Assembly: GCF_947090775.1 (NCBI RefSeq)
Contig: NZ_OX352321.1
Coordinates: 1,612,001-1,676,000, forward strand
DNA: 64,000 nt
Source of the DNA: Pseudarthrobacter sp. MM222
GTDB taxonomy: Bacteria > Actinomycetota > Actinomycetes > Actinomycetales > Micrococcaceae
Reading direction: 5' to 3'
The notes below the pieces were generated by a model that had not been told where the DNA came from, made no database searches, and saw only the letters and a program-made list of their open reading frames with translations. This document shows, one piece after another, positions 44,705 through 53,916 of this stretch (position 1 is the stretch's first letter; every line of letters starts with the position of its first letter). Both the position numbers and the translations under genes were made by a program.

Positions 44705-46240
44705 ATGGTCAGCACGCCCACACGCACCCCGGCCAAGCCCGGCGCCGCCCAGTCCCCATCCGGGAAAGCACCCGGTGCGCCGGGCCAGGCCGCCGGACCG
44801 GTGCCCGCCAAGCGGCTCTCGCCCCTGGGCAGGGCCCGCGGCTGGTCGCGGGGATTCTGGTCCGCGCTGGAAGGCACGGGCAAGTCCCGCAACGGCTCGA
44901 CGTATTACCTGATCCTCGGCGCCACGCTGGCACTGACCGCAATCGGGATTCTGATGGTGCTTTCGGCTTCCAGCGTGGAGGCCATCGCGGCGGGGGAGTC
45001 GCCCTACTCGGCTGCCATGAAGCAGGGCATGTTCGCCGCCATCGGGCTCTTCTGCATGTTCCTGCTCTCGCGGGTCAATGTCGTCTGGCTCAAGCGGTTC
45101 GCGTGGCTGGCAATTCTCCTGGCGCTGGCCCTGCTCGTCCTGGTGCTCCTGATGGGGCGCAGCGCCCTGGGCAACAAAAACTGGATCGACATCGGACCCT
45201 TCACGTTCCAGCCATCCGAGGCGGCCAAACTGGCCCTTGCGCTCTGGATGGCCACGGTACTCGGCGCCAAGGCCAAGCTCCTGAGCCAGTCCAAGCACGC
45301 ACTGATTCCCGTTGGCCCGGTCGCGGCGCTCGTCATCGGGCTCATCCTCGCCGGCAACGACCTCGGTACGGCCATGATCGTCATGATGATCACCGCCGCG
45401 GCACTCTTCTTCGCAGGAGTCCGGCTCTACATCTTCGGCATCGGCGGGATCGTACTCGGCGCCGCCACGGCCGTGCTGGCCATCACCAGCCCCAACCGCG
45501 TCTGCCGCATCCTGTCCTGGACCGGCCAGACCTGCGCCGACGGCTCGGACCTGAACTACCAGTCGACCAACGGCCTCTACGGTCTCGCCTCCGGCGGGTG
45601 GTTCGGGGTGGGGCTGGGGCAGAGCCGGCAGAAGTACAGCTGGATTCCGGAGGCCCACAACGACTTCATCTTCGCCATCATCGGCGAGGAACTCGGCCTG
45701 ATCGGCACCCTCGTCGTCCTGGTCCTGTTCGGTATCCTGGGTACCGCCATTTACCGCGTCGTCGTGGCGCAGAAGGACATGTTCCACCGGGTCCTTGCCG
45801 GGACCATCATGGTCTGGCTGCTCGGCCAGGCCACCGTCAACATGGCGGTCGTCACCGGCCTGGCTCCCGTGGTGGGCATCCCGTTGCCGTTCATTTCCTA
45901 CGGCGGCTCGGCCCTCCTGATGTCGCTCTGCGCCATCGGCGTAGTCTTGTCTCTGGCCCGGGCGCAGATGGCGCCCGGCATGCAGCCCAAGGGGATGTTC
46001 CGGTTCGGCCCGGCCGGCCTCGCCAGATCCCTTCGAAAAAGAGCCGCTGCCCGGGCCGCCCGGAACGCGGACACCGCACCATCCAGCCCCGCCCCGCAGC
46101 ATGGGGCACCGAAGACCGCGGCGCCGTCCTATCCCGCGCCGGCCAATCCTGCGCTGACGAATCCTGCGCCGAAGAATCCGGCAGCCAGGAATCCGGCCCG
46201 GAACCCAGCACCCAAGAACCCAGCACGAAAGCGGAAATAA
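44705..46240 (+). CDS. ftsW: Peptidoglycan polymerase FtsW (SEDS family)
   Basis: 511 residues. A Pro/Ala-rich cytoplasmic start is followed by about ten membrane helices. SEDS motifs include GNKNWIDIGPFTFQPSEAAKLAL, NDLGTAMIV, IPEAHNDFIFAIIGEELGL and GIPLPFISYGGSALL. With FtsI it polymerises septal glycan from lipid II. The last 70 residues form a basic Asn-Pro-Ala repeat tail (NPALTNPAPKNPAARNPARNPAPKNPARKRK in overlapping pieces), encoded by imperfect 15-bp repeats. AGGAG in the murD stop region serves as ribosome binding site. Confidence 0.95.
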   Translation: MVSTPTRTPAKPGAAQSPSGKAPGAPGQAAGPVPAKRLSPLGRARGWSRGFWSALEGTGKSRNGSTYYLILGATLALTAIGILMVLSASSVEAIAAGESPYSAAMKQGMFAAIGLFCMFLLSRVNVVWLKRFAWLAILLALALLVLVLLMGRSALGNKNWIDIGPFTFQPSEAAKLALALWMATVLGAKAKLLSQSKHALIPVGPVAALVIGLILAGNDLGTAMIVMMITAAALFFAGVRLYIFGIGGIVLGAATAVLAITSPNRVCRILSWTGQTCADGSDLNYQSTNGLYGLASGGWFGVGLGQSRQKYSWIPEAHNDFIFAIIGEELGLIGTLVVLVLFGILGTAIYRVVVAQKDMFHRVLAGTIMVWLLGQATVNMAVVTGLAPVVGIPLPFISYGGSALLMSLCAIGVVLSLARAQMAPGMQPKGMFRFGPAGLARSLRKRAAARAARNADTAPSSPAPQHGAPKTAAPSYPAPANPALTNPAPKNPAARNPARNPAPKNPARKRK

Positions 46241-46246
46241 GCCTTC

Positions 46247-47389
46247 ATGAGTACCGAGTCGCCCTTGTCCGTCGTCCTCGCCGGCGGCGGAACAGCCGGG
46301 CACATCAGCCCGCTCCTCGCCATCGCGCACGCGATCCGGGAAGCCCGTCCCGGCGCCCGGCTCCTCGCCGTCGGCACCCCCAACGGGATGGAGGCCCGGC
46401 TGGTACCGGCCGCAGGGGTGGATCTCGCCACCATCAGTCGGGTCCCTTTTCCCCGCAAACCGTCGCTTGACCTGCTCCGGCTACCCGGCCGGCTCGCCGG
46501 TGCCGTGAAGCAGGCCGGGGTGATCCTCGACGAGGCCCGAGCCGATGTGCTCGTGGGCGTCGGCGGATACGTCTGCACGCCCATGTACCTCGCCGCCCGG
46601 CGACGGAACATTCCGATCGTTGTCCATGAAGCCAATACCCGGCCGGGACTCGCGAACCGCGTGGGGGCGCGGCTTGGCGCACGAGTCGCCGTCGCCTTCG
46701 CCGGCACCAGGCTCCCCGGAGCCCTCCACGTCGGCATGCCCATGCGCCGGGAGGTCTCCGGCCTGGACCGTGCGGCGGCCAGGGCGGCTGCCCGGACCGC
46801 GCTCGGCCTCGATCCGCGGCAGCCCACGCTCATCGTCACCGGCGGCTCCTCGGGAGCCCAGAGCATCAACCGGACCATCGCGGCTTCCGTCAGTGCCCTC
46901 GCCGAAGCCGGGATCCAGACCCTGCACCTCACCGGGCGGGACAAGTCAGTCCACGATGCCGACGGCAAGCCGCTCGCGGCACCCGGGTACCGGCAGGTGG
47001 AATACGTGGACGGGATGGAATCGGTCTACGCCGCCGCCGATCTGCTGCTGGCCCGCGCCGGAGCTGCGACTGTCTGTGAGGTGGCCGCCGTCGGCGTGCC
47101 CGCGGTGTTCGTGCCGCTCCCGATCGGCAACGGCGAGCAGGCCCTCAATGCCGCCGGACTGGTGGACGCCGGCGGCGCCCTGATCGTGGCGGACAACGCG
47201 TTCACCCCGGAGTGGGTGCGCCGGAACATCATCCCGCTGCTCCTGGACGGCGGGCGGCTTTCCGGGATGGCAACCAGCGCCGGGGAGCTCGGCATTCGCG
47301 ACGCAGACCGGCGGATGGCCGATCTCGTCCTCGAAGCGGCAGCGTCGTCGAAGGCAGCCTCTTCGAAACAGCACAGCAGGAAGCGGTAA
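46247..47389 (+). CDS. murG: UDP-GlcNAc:lipid I N-acetylglucosamine transferase
   Basis: 380 residues. GT-B fold glycosyltransferase with the two glycine-rich loops ([14 protein letters not shown], and [12 protein letters not shown] in the C-domain) and [13 protein letters not shown]. The donor-site region is [33 protein letters not shown]. It makes lipid II from lipid I at the membrane. The start is 6 bases after ftsW and the stop 4 bases before murC. Confidence 0.95.
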   Translation: MSTESPLSVVLAGGGTAGHISPLLAIAHAIREARPGARLLAVGTPNGMEARLVPAAGVDLATISRVPFPRKPSLDLLRLPGRLAGAVKQAGVILDEARADVLVGVGGYVCTPMYLAARRRNIPIVVHEANTRPGLANRVGARLGARVAVAFAGTRLPGALHVGMPMRREVSGLDRAAARAAARTALGLDPRQPTLIVTGGSSGAQSINRTIAASVSALAEAGIQTLHLTGRDKSVHDADGKPLAAPGYRQVEYVDGMESVYAAADLLLARAGAATVCEVAAVGVPAVFVPLPIGNGEQALNAAGLVDAGGALIVADNAFTPEWVRRNIIPLLLDGGRLSGMATSAGELGIRDADRRMADLVLEAAASSKAASSKQHSRKR

Positions 47390-47393
47390 CGCC

Positions 47394-48820
47394 ATGACCC
47401 AGCACCAAAACCAGCCGGAGCCGCAGGCCGTGCGCCCGCAGGAGTCCCTCGGCAGGGTCCACTTCATCGGCATCGGCGGAGTGGGCATGTCCGCCGTCGC
47501 CCGCATCCTGGTGGCCCGCGGCCTCCCGGTCAGCGGCTCCGACGCCAAGGACCTCCCGGTCATGTCCGAGCTCGCCGCCGCCGGTGCCCGGATCCACGTC
47601 GGCTACGCCGCCGCCAACCTCGGCGACGCGCAAACCGTCGTGGCCGGTTCAGCGATCCGTCCGGACAACCCCGAACTGGCCGCGGCACGGTCCGCCGGGC
47701 TGCCCGTGCTGCACCGGTCCGAGGCGCTGGCATCCACAATGGCGGACGACGTCGTCGTGACCGTTGCCGGCACGCATGGAAAATCCACCACGACGTCGAT
47801 GGTTACCGTTCTGCTGCAGGGCGCCGGACTCGATCCGTCCTTCGCGATCGGCGCCAACGTCCCGGCGCTGGGCGTCAATGCCGCCTCCGGCAGCTCGCGC
47901 ATCTTCGTCGCCGAGGCCGACGAGTCCGATGGGTCCTTCCTGAACTACCGCCCGCAGATCGCGGTGGTCACCAACGTCGAGCCCGACCACCTGGACCACT
48001 ACGGCACCGCCGAAGCCGTCTACGCCTCCTTCGACCGCTTCACCGAACTGCTGCCCGCCGACGGCGTCCTGGTGGCCTGCGCGGACGACGACGGCGCCAG
48101 GGCCCTGGCCCGGCGCACGCTCGAGCGGGGCAACACCCGGGTGGTCCTTTACGGCACCGCCGACGACGCCGAAGTGAAGCTGCACGACGGGGGTCCCGGC
48201 GATGTCCGGATCGAAACCGCCGGGGGCCGGTTCGGCGTCGACCTGCAGGTTCCCGGCCGGCACAACGCGCTCAACGCCGCCGCGGCGTTCGCCGTCGCGC
48301 TGGAACTCGGCGTCGATCCCGGGGCCGCGGCCGGAGCCCTCGCGCACTTTTCAGGGGCGTCGCGGCGCTTCGAGTTCAAGGGTGCGGGCCGCGGCGTGCG
48401 CGTCTACGACGACTACGCGCATCACCCCACCGAGGTCCGCGCCGCGCTGTCCGCCGCCCGCTCCGTAGCCGGCGGGCACAAGGTGCATGTGCTCTTCCAG
48501 CCGCACCTGTTTTCCCGGACCCGCGAATTCGCCCGCGACTTCGCCGAAGCGCTCACCGCCGCGGACACGGCGCTGGTGCTGGACATCTATCCGGCTCGTG
48601 AGGACCCCATCCCCGGCGTCAGCAGCCAGCTGATCGCCGAACACCTGGGCCCGGGGGCCGGCTCGTGGGCCCGGGCGCGGACGCTGTTCAGGCCCTTGTG
48701 GCCGCGGCATCCCCCGGCGACATCGTGCTGACGGCCGGAGCCGGCGATGTCACCGCCTACGGCCCGCTCATCGTAGAAGCCCTGGCCGGGACACCGGAAT
48801 CCGGAGCAGCCGGTGGCTAG
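47394..48820 (+). CDS. murC: UDP-MurNAc:L-alanine ligase, with an apparent frameshift near the 3' end
   Basis: The open frame from ATG 47394 runs to 48731 (445 codons), but its last ~27 residues (from AGSWARARTLFRP) do not look like MurC. In another frame, from 48659 to the TAG at 48818-48820, the expected end appears: RLVGPGADAVQALVAA, then SPGDIVLTAGAGDVTAYGP, then LIVEAL. Adding one G to the run of five at 48653-48657 joins both into a 475-residue protein of normal length that overlaps ftsQ by 8 bases, as the neighbouring genes do. Otherwise intact: GIGGVGMSA, VAGTHGKSTTTS, EADESDGSF, YDDYAHHPTEV. MurC is essential, so a sequencing error is the simplest explanation. Confidence 0.9.
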
Positions 48821-49691
48821 CACCCGCCGCCCCACGTACAAGGCCGGCGTCCGCCGGTCAGATCCGGACCGTCCGGGCGGAATGCCGGCGGACGTCATTT
48901 CGGCGTCGAAGGCCGAACCCGCGCCGGGCAGCCGTGCCGTTGCCTCCGGTGCTCCTGACAAGCAGCAGGACAACATTCTGTCCTTCCCGGAGCCCAAGGC
49001 CAAGCGGCGGAAAAGGATCGTCCTGAGCACCCTCGGAGTTCTGGCGGCGCTCGTCGCGGCGATCGTTCTGGCGGCCGTCTACACTCCGGTGCTGGCGTTG
49101 CGGACCGTCACCGTGGAGGGCACAAAGCTACTCAGCGCGGAACAGGTGCAGGCGGCACTGGCGCCGCTGGAGGGGAAGCCGCTGCCACAGATCAGCGACG
49201 CGGACGTCACGGCCCTGCTCCAGCCGCTTGTCCAGATCAAGGCGGTGACCACCCAAGCGCGCCCGCCCGCCACGCTGGCGGTCCGCATCACCGAGCGCGT
49301 CCCGGTGGCCAAGCTCAAGCAGGGGAACGGCCTGCAACTGGTGGACGCCGAGGGCATCCCGCTCAGTGCCACCACGGAGGACGCTTCGGTGGCGCTTCCC
49401 GTCATTGACGCCGGCGAGGGCGTCCTGGCTCCGGAGCTGTTCCACGCCATTACGGGGGTGCTGGGCGCTCTTCCGGCAGACGTGCTCGCCAAGCTTTCCG
49501 ACGCGTCAGCAAAGTCCGCGGACGCCGTCGAACTTAAACTTGTTGACGGGCAGACTATCATCTGGGGAAACGCGGGGGAGAAGGAACTCAAGGCACGGGT
49601 CCTGGCCGCCCTCCTTAAGGTTCCCGCCGACCCGAAAAACCCGGTGCGGATCTACGATGTCAGCGTGCCCCGGCACCCTGTCACCCGCTAG
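48813..49691 (+). CDS. ftsQ: Cell division protein FtsQ/DivIB
   Basis: 292 residues from GTG 48813. A cytoplasmic polar N-terminus (about 1-67) is followed by one membrane helix (IVLSTLGVLAALVAAIVLAAVYTPVLAL). A POTRA domain (LRTVTVEGTKLLSAEQVQAALAPLEGKPL) and the FtsQ beta domain (LAVRITERVPVAKLK) come next. It scaffolds the divisome with FtsL and DivIC. Its start overlaps the frame-corrected murC stop. The 205-base gap to ftsZ carries promoter-like sequence. Confidence 0.92.
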   Translation: MASTRRPTYKAGVRRSDPDRPGGMPADVISASKAEPAPGSRAVASGAPDKQQDNILSFPEPKAKRRKRIVLSTLGVLAALVAAIVLAAVYTPVLALRTVTVEGTKLLSAEQVQAALAPLEGKPLPQISDADVTALLQPLVQIKAVTTQARPPATLAVRITERVPVAKLKQGNGLQLVDAEGIPLSATTEDASVALPVIDAGEGVLAPELFHAITGVLGALPADVLAKLSDASAKSADAVELKLVDGQTIIWGNAGEKELKARVLAALLKVPADPKNPVRIYDVSVPRHPVTR

Positions 49692-49796
49692 CGTCCGGAC
49701 GCACCACATTTTTTATTTGGCCGGTATTCCCGCGACACGCGGCCCCGGTTATTGAATGTCCCCTACATAGGAAATACCGTTCCAGACATGAGTTAC

Positions 49797-49829
49797 TTGA
49801 CATAACTATAACCTTCAACTCGAAGGTTA
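49797..49829 (+). promoter_or_regulatory. ftsZ promoter region with an 8-bp dyad (candidate FtsR/MerR operator)
   Basis: TTGACA (49797-49802) is followed by the perfect inverted repeat TAACCTTC (49809-49816) / GAAGGTTA (49822-49829), with a 5-base spacer. A dyad just behind the -35 element is where MerR-family activators bind. No good -10 hexamer stands at the normal distance, as expected for an activator-dependent promoter. The ftsZ start is 68 bases further on. Confidence 0.5.
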
Positions 49830-49896
49830 ACGTTCAAGGCTTCAAGTCCGACTCCAATCAGTTTTCGCAATAGAACACGAACAAGGGACACGTAAC

Positions 49897-51117
49897 GTGG
49901 CAGCTCCGCAGAATTACTTGGCCGTCATCAAGGTCGTCGGCATCGGCGGCGGTGGCGTGAACGCAGTCAACCGCATGATCGAAGTCGGCCTCCGCGGCGT
50001 CGAGTTCATCGCCATCAACACCGATGCCCAGGCATTGCTGATGAGCGATGCCGACGTCAAGCTCGACGTCGGCCGCGAGCTGACCCGCGGGCTGGGTGCC
50101 GGGGCGAACCCTGAGGTCGGCAAGCAGGCTGCCGAGGACCACGCCGACGAGATCGAAGAGGTCATCCGCGGCGCAGACATGGTCTTCGTGACCGCCGGCG
50201 AGGGCGGCGGCACCGGAACCGGCGGCGCACCCGTCGTGGCGCGCATCGCCCGCTCGCTCGGCGCGCTGACCATCGGCGTCGTCACCCGGCCCTTCACCTT
50301 CGAAGGCCGCCGCCGCGCCGGCTCCGCCGAGGCCGGCATCGACGCCCTCCGCGACGAAGTCGACACCCTGATCGTCATCCCGAATGACCGCCTGCTCTCC
50401 ATCAGCGACCGCAACGTCTCCGTCCTTGACGCGTTCCGTTCCGCCGACCAGGTCCTGCTGTCCGGTGTCCAGGGCATCACCGACCTGATCACCACCCCTG
50501 GCCTGATCAACCTCGACTTTGCCGACGTCAAGTCGGTCATGCAGGGTGCCGGTTCGGCACTGATGGGCATCGGCTCGGCACGCGGCGAAGACCGTGCCGT
50601 CAAGGCCGCGGAGCTCGCCATCGCCTCGCCCCTGCTCGAAGCCTCCATCGACGGCGCACACGGCGTCCTGCTGTCCATCCAGGGCGGCTCGGACCTCGGC
50701 CTGTTCGAGATTAACGAAGCGGCCCGCCTGGTCCAGGAGGTAGCCCACCCGGAGGCCAACATCATCTTCGGCGCCGTCATCGACGACGCCCTCGGTGACG
50801 AAGCCCGCGTCACGGTCATCGCAGCCGGCTTCGACGACGTCAAGGCCACCTCGCCGTCCATGGACCAGTCACTGCCGCAGACCGCGCCGCAGCGCCCGGC
50901 AGCCCCGGCCCCGGCGCCCGCGCAGGCACCCGCCTCGGCCCACGTCCAGCCGCTGCACGCAACGGTCGGAGCGTCCGGCCTCGGCGGCTGGGGCCAGCAG
51001 CGCCCGTCCGCGGTGCCGGCGGACTCCGGATTCGACGTCGACCTGCCCTCCGTTGTGGAACCGGATCTGTCCGGCCGCCACTCGGATGACCTGGATGTCC
51101 CCGACTTCCTGAAGTAA
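49897..51117 (+). CDS. ftsZ: Cell division protein FtsZ
   Basis: 406 residues. Tubulin signature [26 protein letters not shown] at the N-terminus, and the T7 loop [11 protein letters not shown]. It assembles the GTP-dependent Z-ring. A variable Ala/Pro/Gln linker (about 325-375) leads to the conserved C-terminal peptide [10 protein letters not shown], the likely docking site for SepF and FtsW. Start GTG 49897 lies after an A-rich leader (ACAAGGGACACGTAAC). Its own terminator follows at 51125-51164, so ftsZ can be transcribed alone. Confidence 0.97.
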   Translation: MAAPQNYLAVIKVVGIGGGGVNAVNRMIEVGLRGVEFIAINTDAQALLMSDADVKLDVGRELTRGLGAGANPEVGKQAAEDHADEIEEVIRGADMVFVTAGEGGGTGTGGAPVVARIARSLGALTIGVVTRPFTFEGRRRAGSAEAGIDALRDEVDTLIVIPNDRLLSISDRNVSVLDAFRSADQVLLSGVQGITDLITTPGLINLDFADVKSVMQGAGSALMGIGSARGEDRAVKAAELAIASPLLEASIDGAHGVLLSIQGGSDLGLFEINEAARLVQEVAHPEANIIFGAVIDDALGDEARVTVIAAGFDDVKATSPSMDQSLPQTAPQRPAAPAPAPAQAPASAHVQPLHATVGASGLGGWGQQRPSAVPADSGFDVDLPSVVEPDLSGRHSDDLDVPDFLK

Positions 51118-51124
51118 GGTCCCG

Positions 51125-51167
51125 AAGCACCATGGCACTGCCGGTTGGCAGTGCCATGGTGCTTTCT
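51125..51167 (+). terminator. Strong terminator after ftsZ
   Basis: An 18-bp perfect stem (51125-51142 with 51147-51164), GGTT loop, followed by TTC. It lies 8 bases after the ftsZ stop codon. Confidence 0.85.
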
Positions 51168-51217
51168 CGTAGGATCGAAGTCCGGTACAAGAGTTTGGCG
51201 GCGATTTGGGGTTTCGA

Positions 51218-51982
51218 GTGTTTTCGTGGCGGGCGGAAGTCCGGCCTGGCGTGTGGGTTGCTTTCAGCAACGCCGCCGCCGGCAATCTGGCACTTCATGT
51301 CGGCGACGATCCGGCGGACGTCCGGCGCCGCCGGCGCGAACTTGAACGGGCCGCGGGCCTGGGCGCCCGTGGTTTCCAGTACATGAACCAGGCTCATGGC
51401 AGCGAGGTCGCCACCATCGATCCCGCTCCAGCCATTCCTGTCCCGACGGCGGATGCCATGGTGTCCCGCGGCGCCGCCCTGGCCGTGATGGTCGCGGATT
51501 GCGTCCCCGTGGTCCTGGTGGGCAGCGCCGCCGGGGGAGAGCCGGTGCTCGGCGTCGTGCACGCCGGCCGGCCCGGCGTCGCCTCCGGAGTGGTTTCCGC
51601 CGCGGTGGCCCGGATGCGGGAGCTCGGAGCCGACGAGATCAGCGCGTGGATCGGGCCCTCCGTCTGCGGCCGGTGCTACGAGGTTCCGGCCGACATGCGG
51701 GCTGAGGTTGGGACGATCGTCCCCGGGACCTGGTGCGAGACCTCCCGCGGGACGCCCGGACTGGACCTGCCGGCCGGAGTCCGCCACCAGCTGGAAGCAG
51801 CCGGCGTGGCCGTCGAGTACTCCGGCGGCTGCACCCTCGAAGACGACGAACTGTTCTCCTACCGCCGCGACCCCCACACCGGACGGTTCGCCGGCCTGGT
51901 CTGGACCGGTTCCGGGGACAGGACTGAGTTCGCTGACAGGACTGAGTTCGCTGACAAGACGGTGGCGGGCATCGATGACTGA
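51218..51982 (+). CDS. pgeF: Peptidoglycan editing factor PgeF (YlmD/YfiH family)
   Basis: 254 residues from GTG 51218 (GGGG 6 bases upstream); TTG 51206 is an alternative that adds 4 residues. The family core is present: QYMNQAHGSEVATID, VMVADCVPVVLVG, VVHAGRPGVASGVV, and AWIGPSVCGRCYEVP, which give a Cys/His metal or catalytic site (Cys, His residues in each motif). PgeF removes wrong amino acids, such as L-Ser at position 1, from UDP-MurNAc. Close to the C-terminus DRTEFA occurs twice, from an 18-bp tandem DNA repeat (51917-51952). The stop overlaps the yggS start by 8 bases. A TAGGAT -10-like element at 51170-51175 may start this transcript. Confidence 0.87.
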   Translation: MFSWRAEVRPGVWVAFSNAAAGNLALHVGDDPADVRRRRRELERAAGLGARGFQYMNQAHGSEVATIDPAPAIPVPTADAMVSRGAALAVMVADCVPVVLVGSAAGGEPVLGVVHAGRPGVASGVVSAAVARMRELGADEISAWIGPSVCGRCYEVPADMRAEVGTIVPGTWCETSRGTPGLDLPAGVRHQLEAAGVAVEYSGGCTLEDDELFSYRRDPHTGRFAGLVWTGSGDRTEFADRTEFADKTVAGIDD

Positions 51983-52703
51983 GCAGTCCGATCCCCGGCT
52001 GGCGCAGCTCCGGGAGCGCCTCGCCGCCGTCCGGCAACGGATCGACGGCGCCGTCGCGGCTGCCGGGAGGCAGGACGCGGCGCCGCAGCTAATAGTCGTC
52101 ACCAAGTTCCACCCCGCCGAGGACGTTCGGCGGCTTGCGTCACTGGGCATCACCGACGTCGGCGAAAACCGGGACCAGGAAGCCGCGGACAAGGCGGCCG
52201 GACTCGGCGACCTTGGACTCCGCTGGCACTTCATCGGACAGCTCCAAAGCAACAAGGCCAAGTCCGTCGTGAAGTACGCCTCCGCCGTGCACTCCGTTGA
52301 CAGGCCCCAGCTCGCCGGGGCCCTGGCGAAAGCCATGGCCGCCGAACACGAGCGCACCGGACGCGGGCCGCTTGACTGCTACATCCAGGTCAGCCTCGAC
52401 GACGACGCCGACGGGCACCGGGGCGGCGCGCTCCCTGCGGACGTCCCCGTGCTGGCGGAGCGGCTGGCAGGCGCCGACGGGCTTCGGCTCGCAGGCGTCA
52501 TGGCGGTAGCCCCGCTCGGCGCGGATCCGGTCCGCGCGTTCGAGAAGCTTGCACGAATCTCGGCCCGGCTGACGGACGTGTATCCGGACGCTACCGGCAT
52601 TTCCGCGGGCATGAGCCAGGACCTCGAAGCGGCCATCCGATCCGGTGCGACACACCTTCGCATTGGCTCCGATATTCTCGGTCCGCGTCCGGCGTTGCGG
52701 TAG
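51975..52703 (+). CDS. PLP-binding protein YggS/YlmE (PLPBP family)
   Basis: 242 residues from ATG 51975. The N-terminal segment RLAAVRQRIDGAVAAAGR leads to the PLP lysine in LIVVTKFHPAEDV. Further conserved parts are DVGENRDQEAADKA, WHFIGQLQSNKAK and SAGMSQDLEAAIRSGATHLRIGSDILG. It is a pyridoxal-phosphate carrier that keeps PLP and amino-acid pools balanced, not an enzyme with a known reaction. In Gram-positive bacteria it stands between ftsZ and sepF, as here. Confidence 0.92.
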   Translation: MTEQSDPRLAQLRERLAAVRQRIDGAVAAAGRQDAAPQLIVVTKFHPAEDVRRLASLGITDVGENRDQEAADKAAGLGDLGLRWHFIGQLQSNKAKSVVKYASAVHSVDRPQLAGALAKAMAAEHERTGRGPLDCYIQVSLDDDADGHRGGALPADVPVLAERLAGADGLRLAGVMAVAPLGADPVRAFEKLARISARLTDVYPDATGISAGMSQDLEAAIRSGATHLRIGSDILGPRPALR

Positions 52704-52792
52704 GTTCAACGTATTGGAAGGTAATGGCGGGAATTCCAAGGCTGTCAGGTCATTTTGAGCGGCCCGCTTACGGACACGATTAGGAGTCGACC

Positions 52793-53323
52793 ATGGCTGG
52801 CGCTCTGCGCAAGACAATGATCTATCTTGGGCTCGCCGATGGCGAGGAACACTACGAGTCTGAGCACCCCAAACCGCACAAGGACGAGGACGATTCCATG
52901 GAGCACGACCGCGAGGAGCGCCGTGCGCCGGCGCCTGTCCGCGAGGTCCCCAGGGAAGAGCCCCACGCCGCTGAAGAGGAATATCGCGCACCTGTGACAC
53001 CCATTAAGCGAGCGGCCTCGAGCCGCGAAGAACACACCGGACTGCGGCAGATCACCACGATCCACCCGCGCTCCTACAACGATGCCAAGCTCATCGGTGA
53101 AAGCTTCCGCGACGGCATCCCCGTCATCATGAACGTCACAGACATGGGAGAAGCGGACGCCAAGCGGCTCGTCGACTTCTCCGCAGGACTGGTTTTCGGC
53201 TTGCGGGGCAGCATCGAACGCGTCACGAACAAGGTGTTCCTGCTGTCGCCGTCGTACGTTGAAGTCATCGGCGATGACAAGAAGATCAGCGAGACCCAGG
53301 CCAGCTTCTTCAACCAGAGCTAG
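52793..53323 (+). CDS. sepF: Cell division protein SepF
   Basis: 176 residues. An amphipathic N-terminal membrane anchor ([14 protein letters not shown]) is followed by a charged, disordered region with many Glu, Arg and His (about 20-75). The C-terminal SepF fold (about 85-170) contains [31 protein letters not shown] and [29 protein letters not shown]. It tethers FtsZ to the membrane. It is essential in actinobacteria, which lack FtsA; no ftsA gene is found in this cluster. A short gap (52704-52792) precedes it. Confidence 0.94.
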   Translation: MAGALRKTMIYLGLADGEEHYESEHPKPHKDEDDSMEHDREERRAPAPVREVPREEPHAAEEEYRAPVTPIKRAASSREEHTGLRQITTIHPRSYNDAKLIGESFRDGIPVIMNVTDMGEADAKRLVDFSAGLVFGLRGSIERVTNKVFLLSPSYVEVIGDDKKISETQASFFNQS

Positions 53324-53459
53324 TACAGGATTTCTTCATTGATGCCAGGCAGGGACACCTGTCTGGCATCCGTGCTGAATTATCCGTGTTGAAATAGAGG
53401 CGTAACCATCCCAAGGACACTGCGGTATCCGGAATGAACATGGAGATATGAGTTAACTC

Positions 53460-53768
53460 ATGGGAATCGTTTTCGGACTTGTCTATCTCGCGCTGCTGTT
53501 CTTCTTCGTGGCCCTGATTGTCCGGCTGGTTTTTGACTGGGTCCAGATGTTCGCGCGGAGCTGGCGGCCGCGCGGAGTGGCCCTGGTGGCCGCGCACGCT
53601 GTGTATTCCATCACAGACAGGCCCCTCAAACTGCTCCGGCGCCTCATCCCGCCGCTGCGGCTGGGTGGAATCTCCCTGGACCTCGGCTTCCTGCTGCTGT
53701 TCATTGCCGTGTCGGTGGCCATGGCTGTCGCCAAGAGCCTCGTCTACGCCCAGCCCATAACCGCCTAA
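53460..53768 (+). CDS. YggT-family membrane protein (YlmG)
   Basis: 102 residues with two membrane helices (IVFGLVYLALLFFFVALIVRLVFDW, and LDLGFLLLFIAVSVAMAVAKSLVYA). The middle segment VYSITDRPLKLLRRLIPPLRLGGISLDL is the family signature. Between sepF and divIVA it is conserved in Gram-positive bacteria and cyanobacteria and linked to division or membrane organisation; biochemical function unknown. The gap before it (53324-53459) holds no gene. Confidence 0.87.
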   Translation: MGIVFGLVYLALLFFFVALIVRLVFDWVQMFARSWRPRGVALVAAHAVYSITDRPLKLLRRLIPPLRLGGISLDLGFLLLFIAVSVAMAVAKSLVYAQPITA

Positions 53769-53815
53769 CGGGGCGGCGGATCCAGTCCGCGACCAAACTG
53801 ATAGAAAACTCCGGT

Positions 53816-53857
53816 TTGACACCGCGGTGTTGAATTAGAGTAACCAGACCATATTTA
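53816..53857 (+). promoter_or_regulatory. Candidate divIVA promoter region
   Basis: TTGACA (53816-53821), with TAGAGT at 53836-53841 as a possible -10 although the spacing is only 14. A second pair, TTGAAT (53830-53835) and TATTTA (53852-53857), has a 16-base spacer. Which is used is unclear. The spacing of the second pair is better. Confidence 0.4.
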
Positions 53858-53916
53858 GGTACCGTAGTTTGACGGCCGAAAGGCCTACTGACTAACTAGA
53901 CCAACGAGGTGACCAG

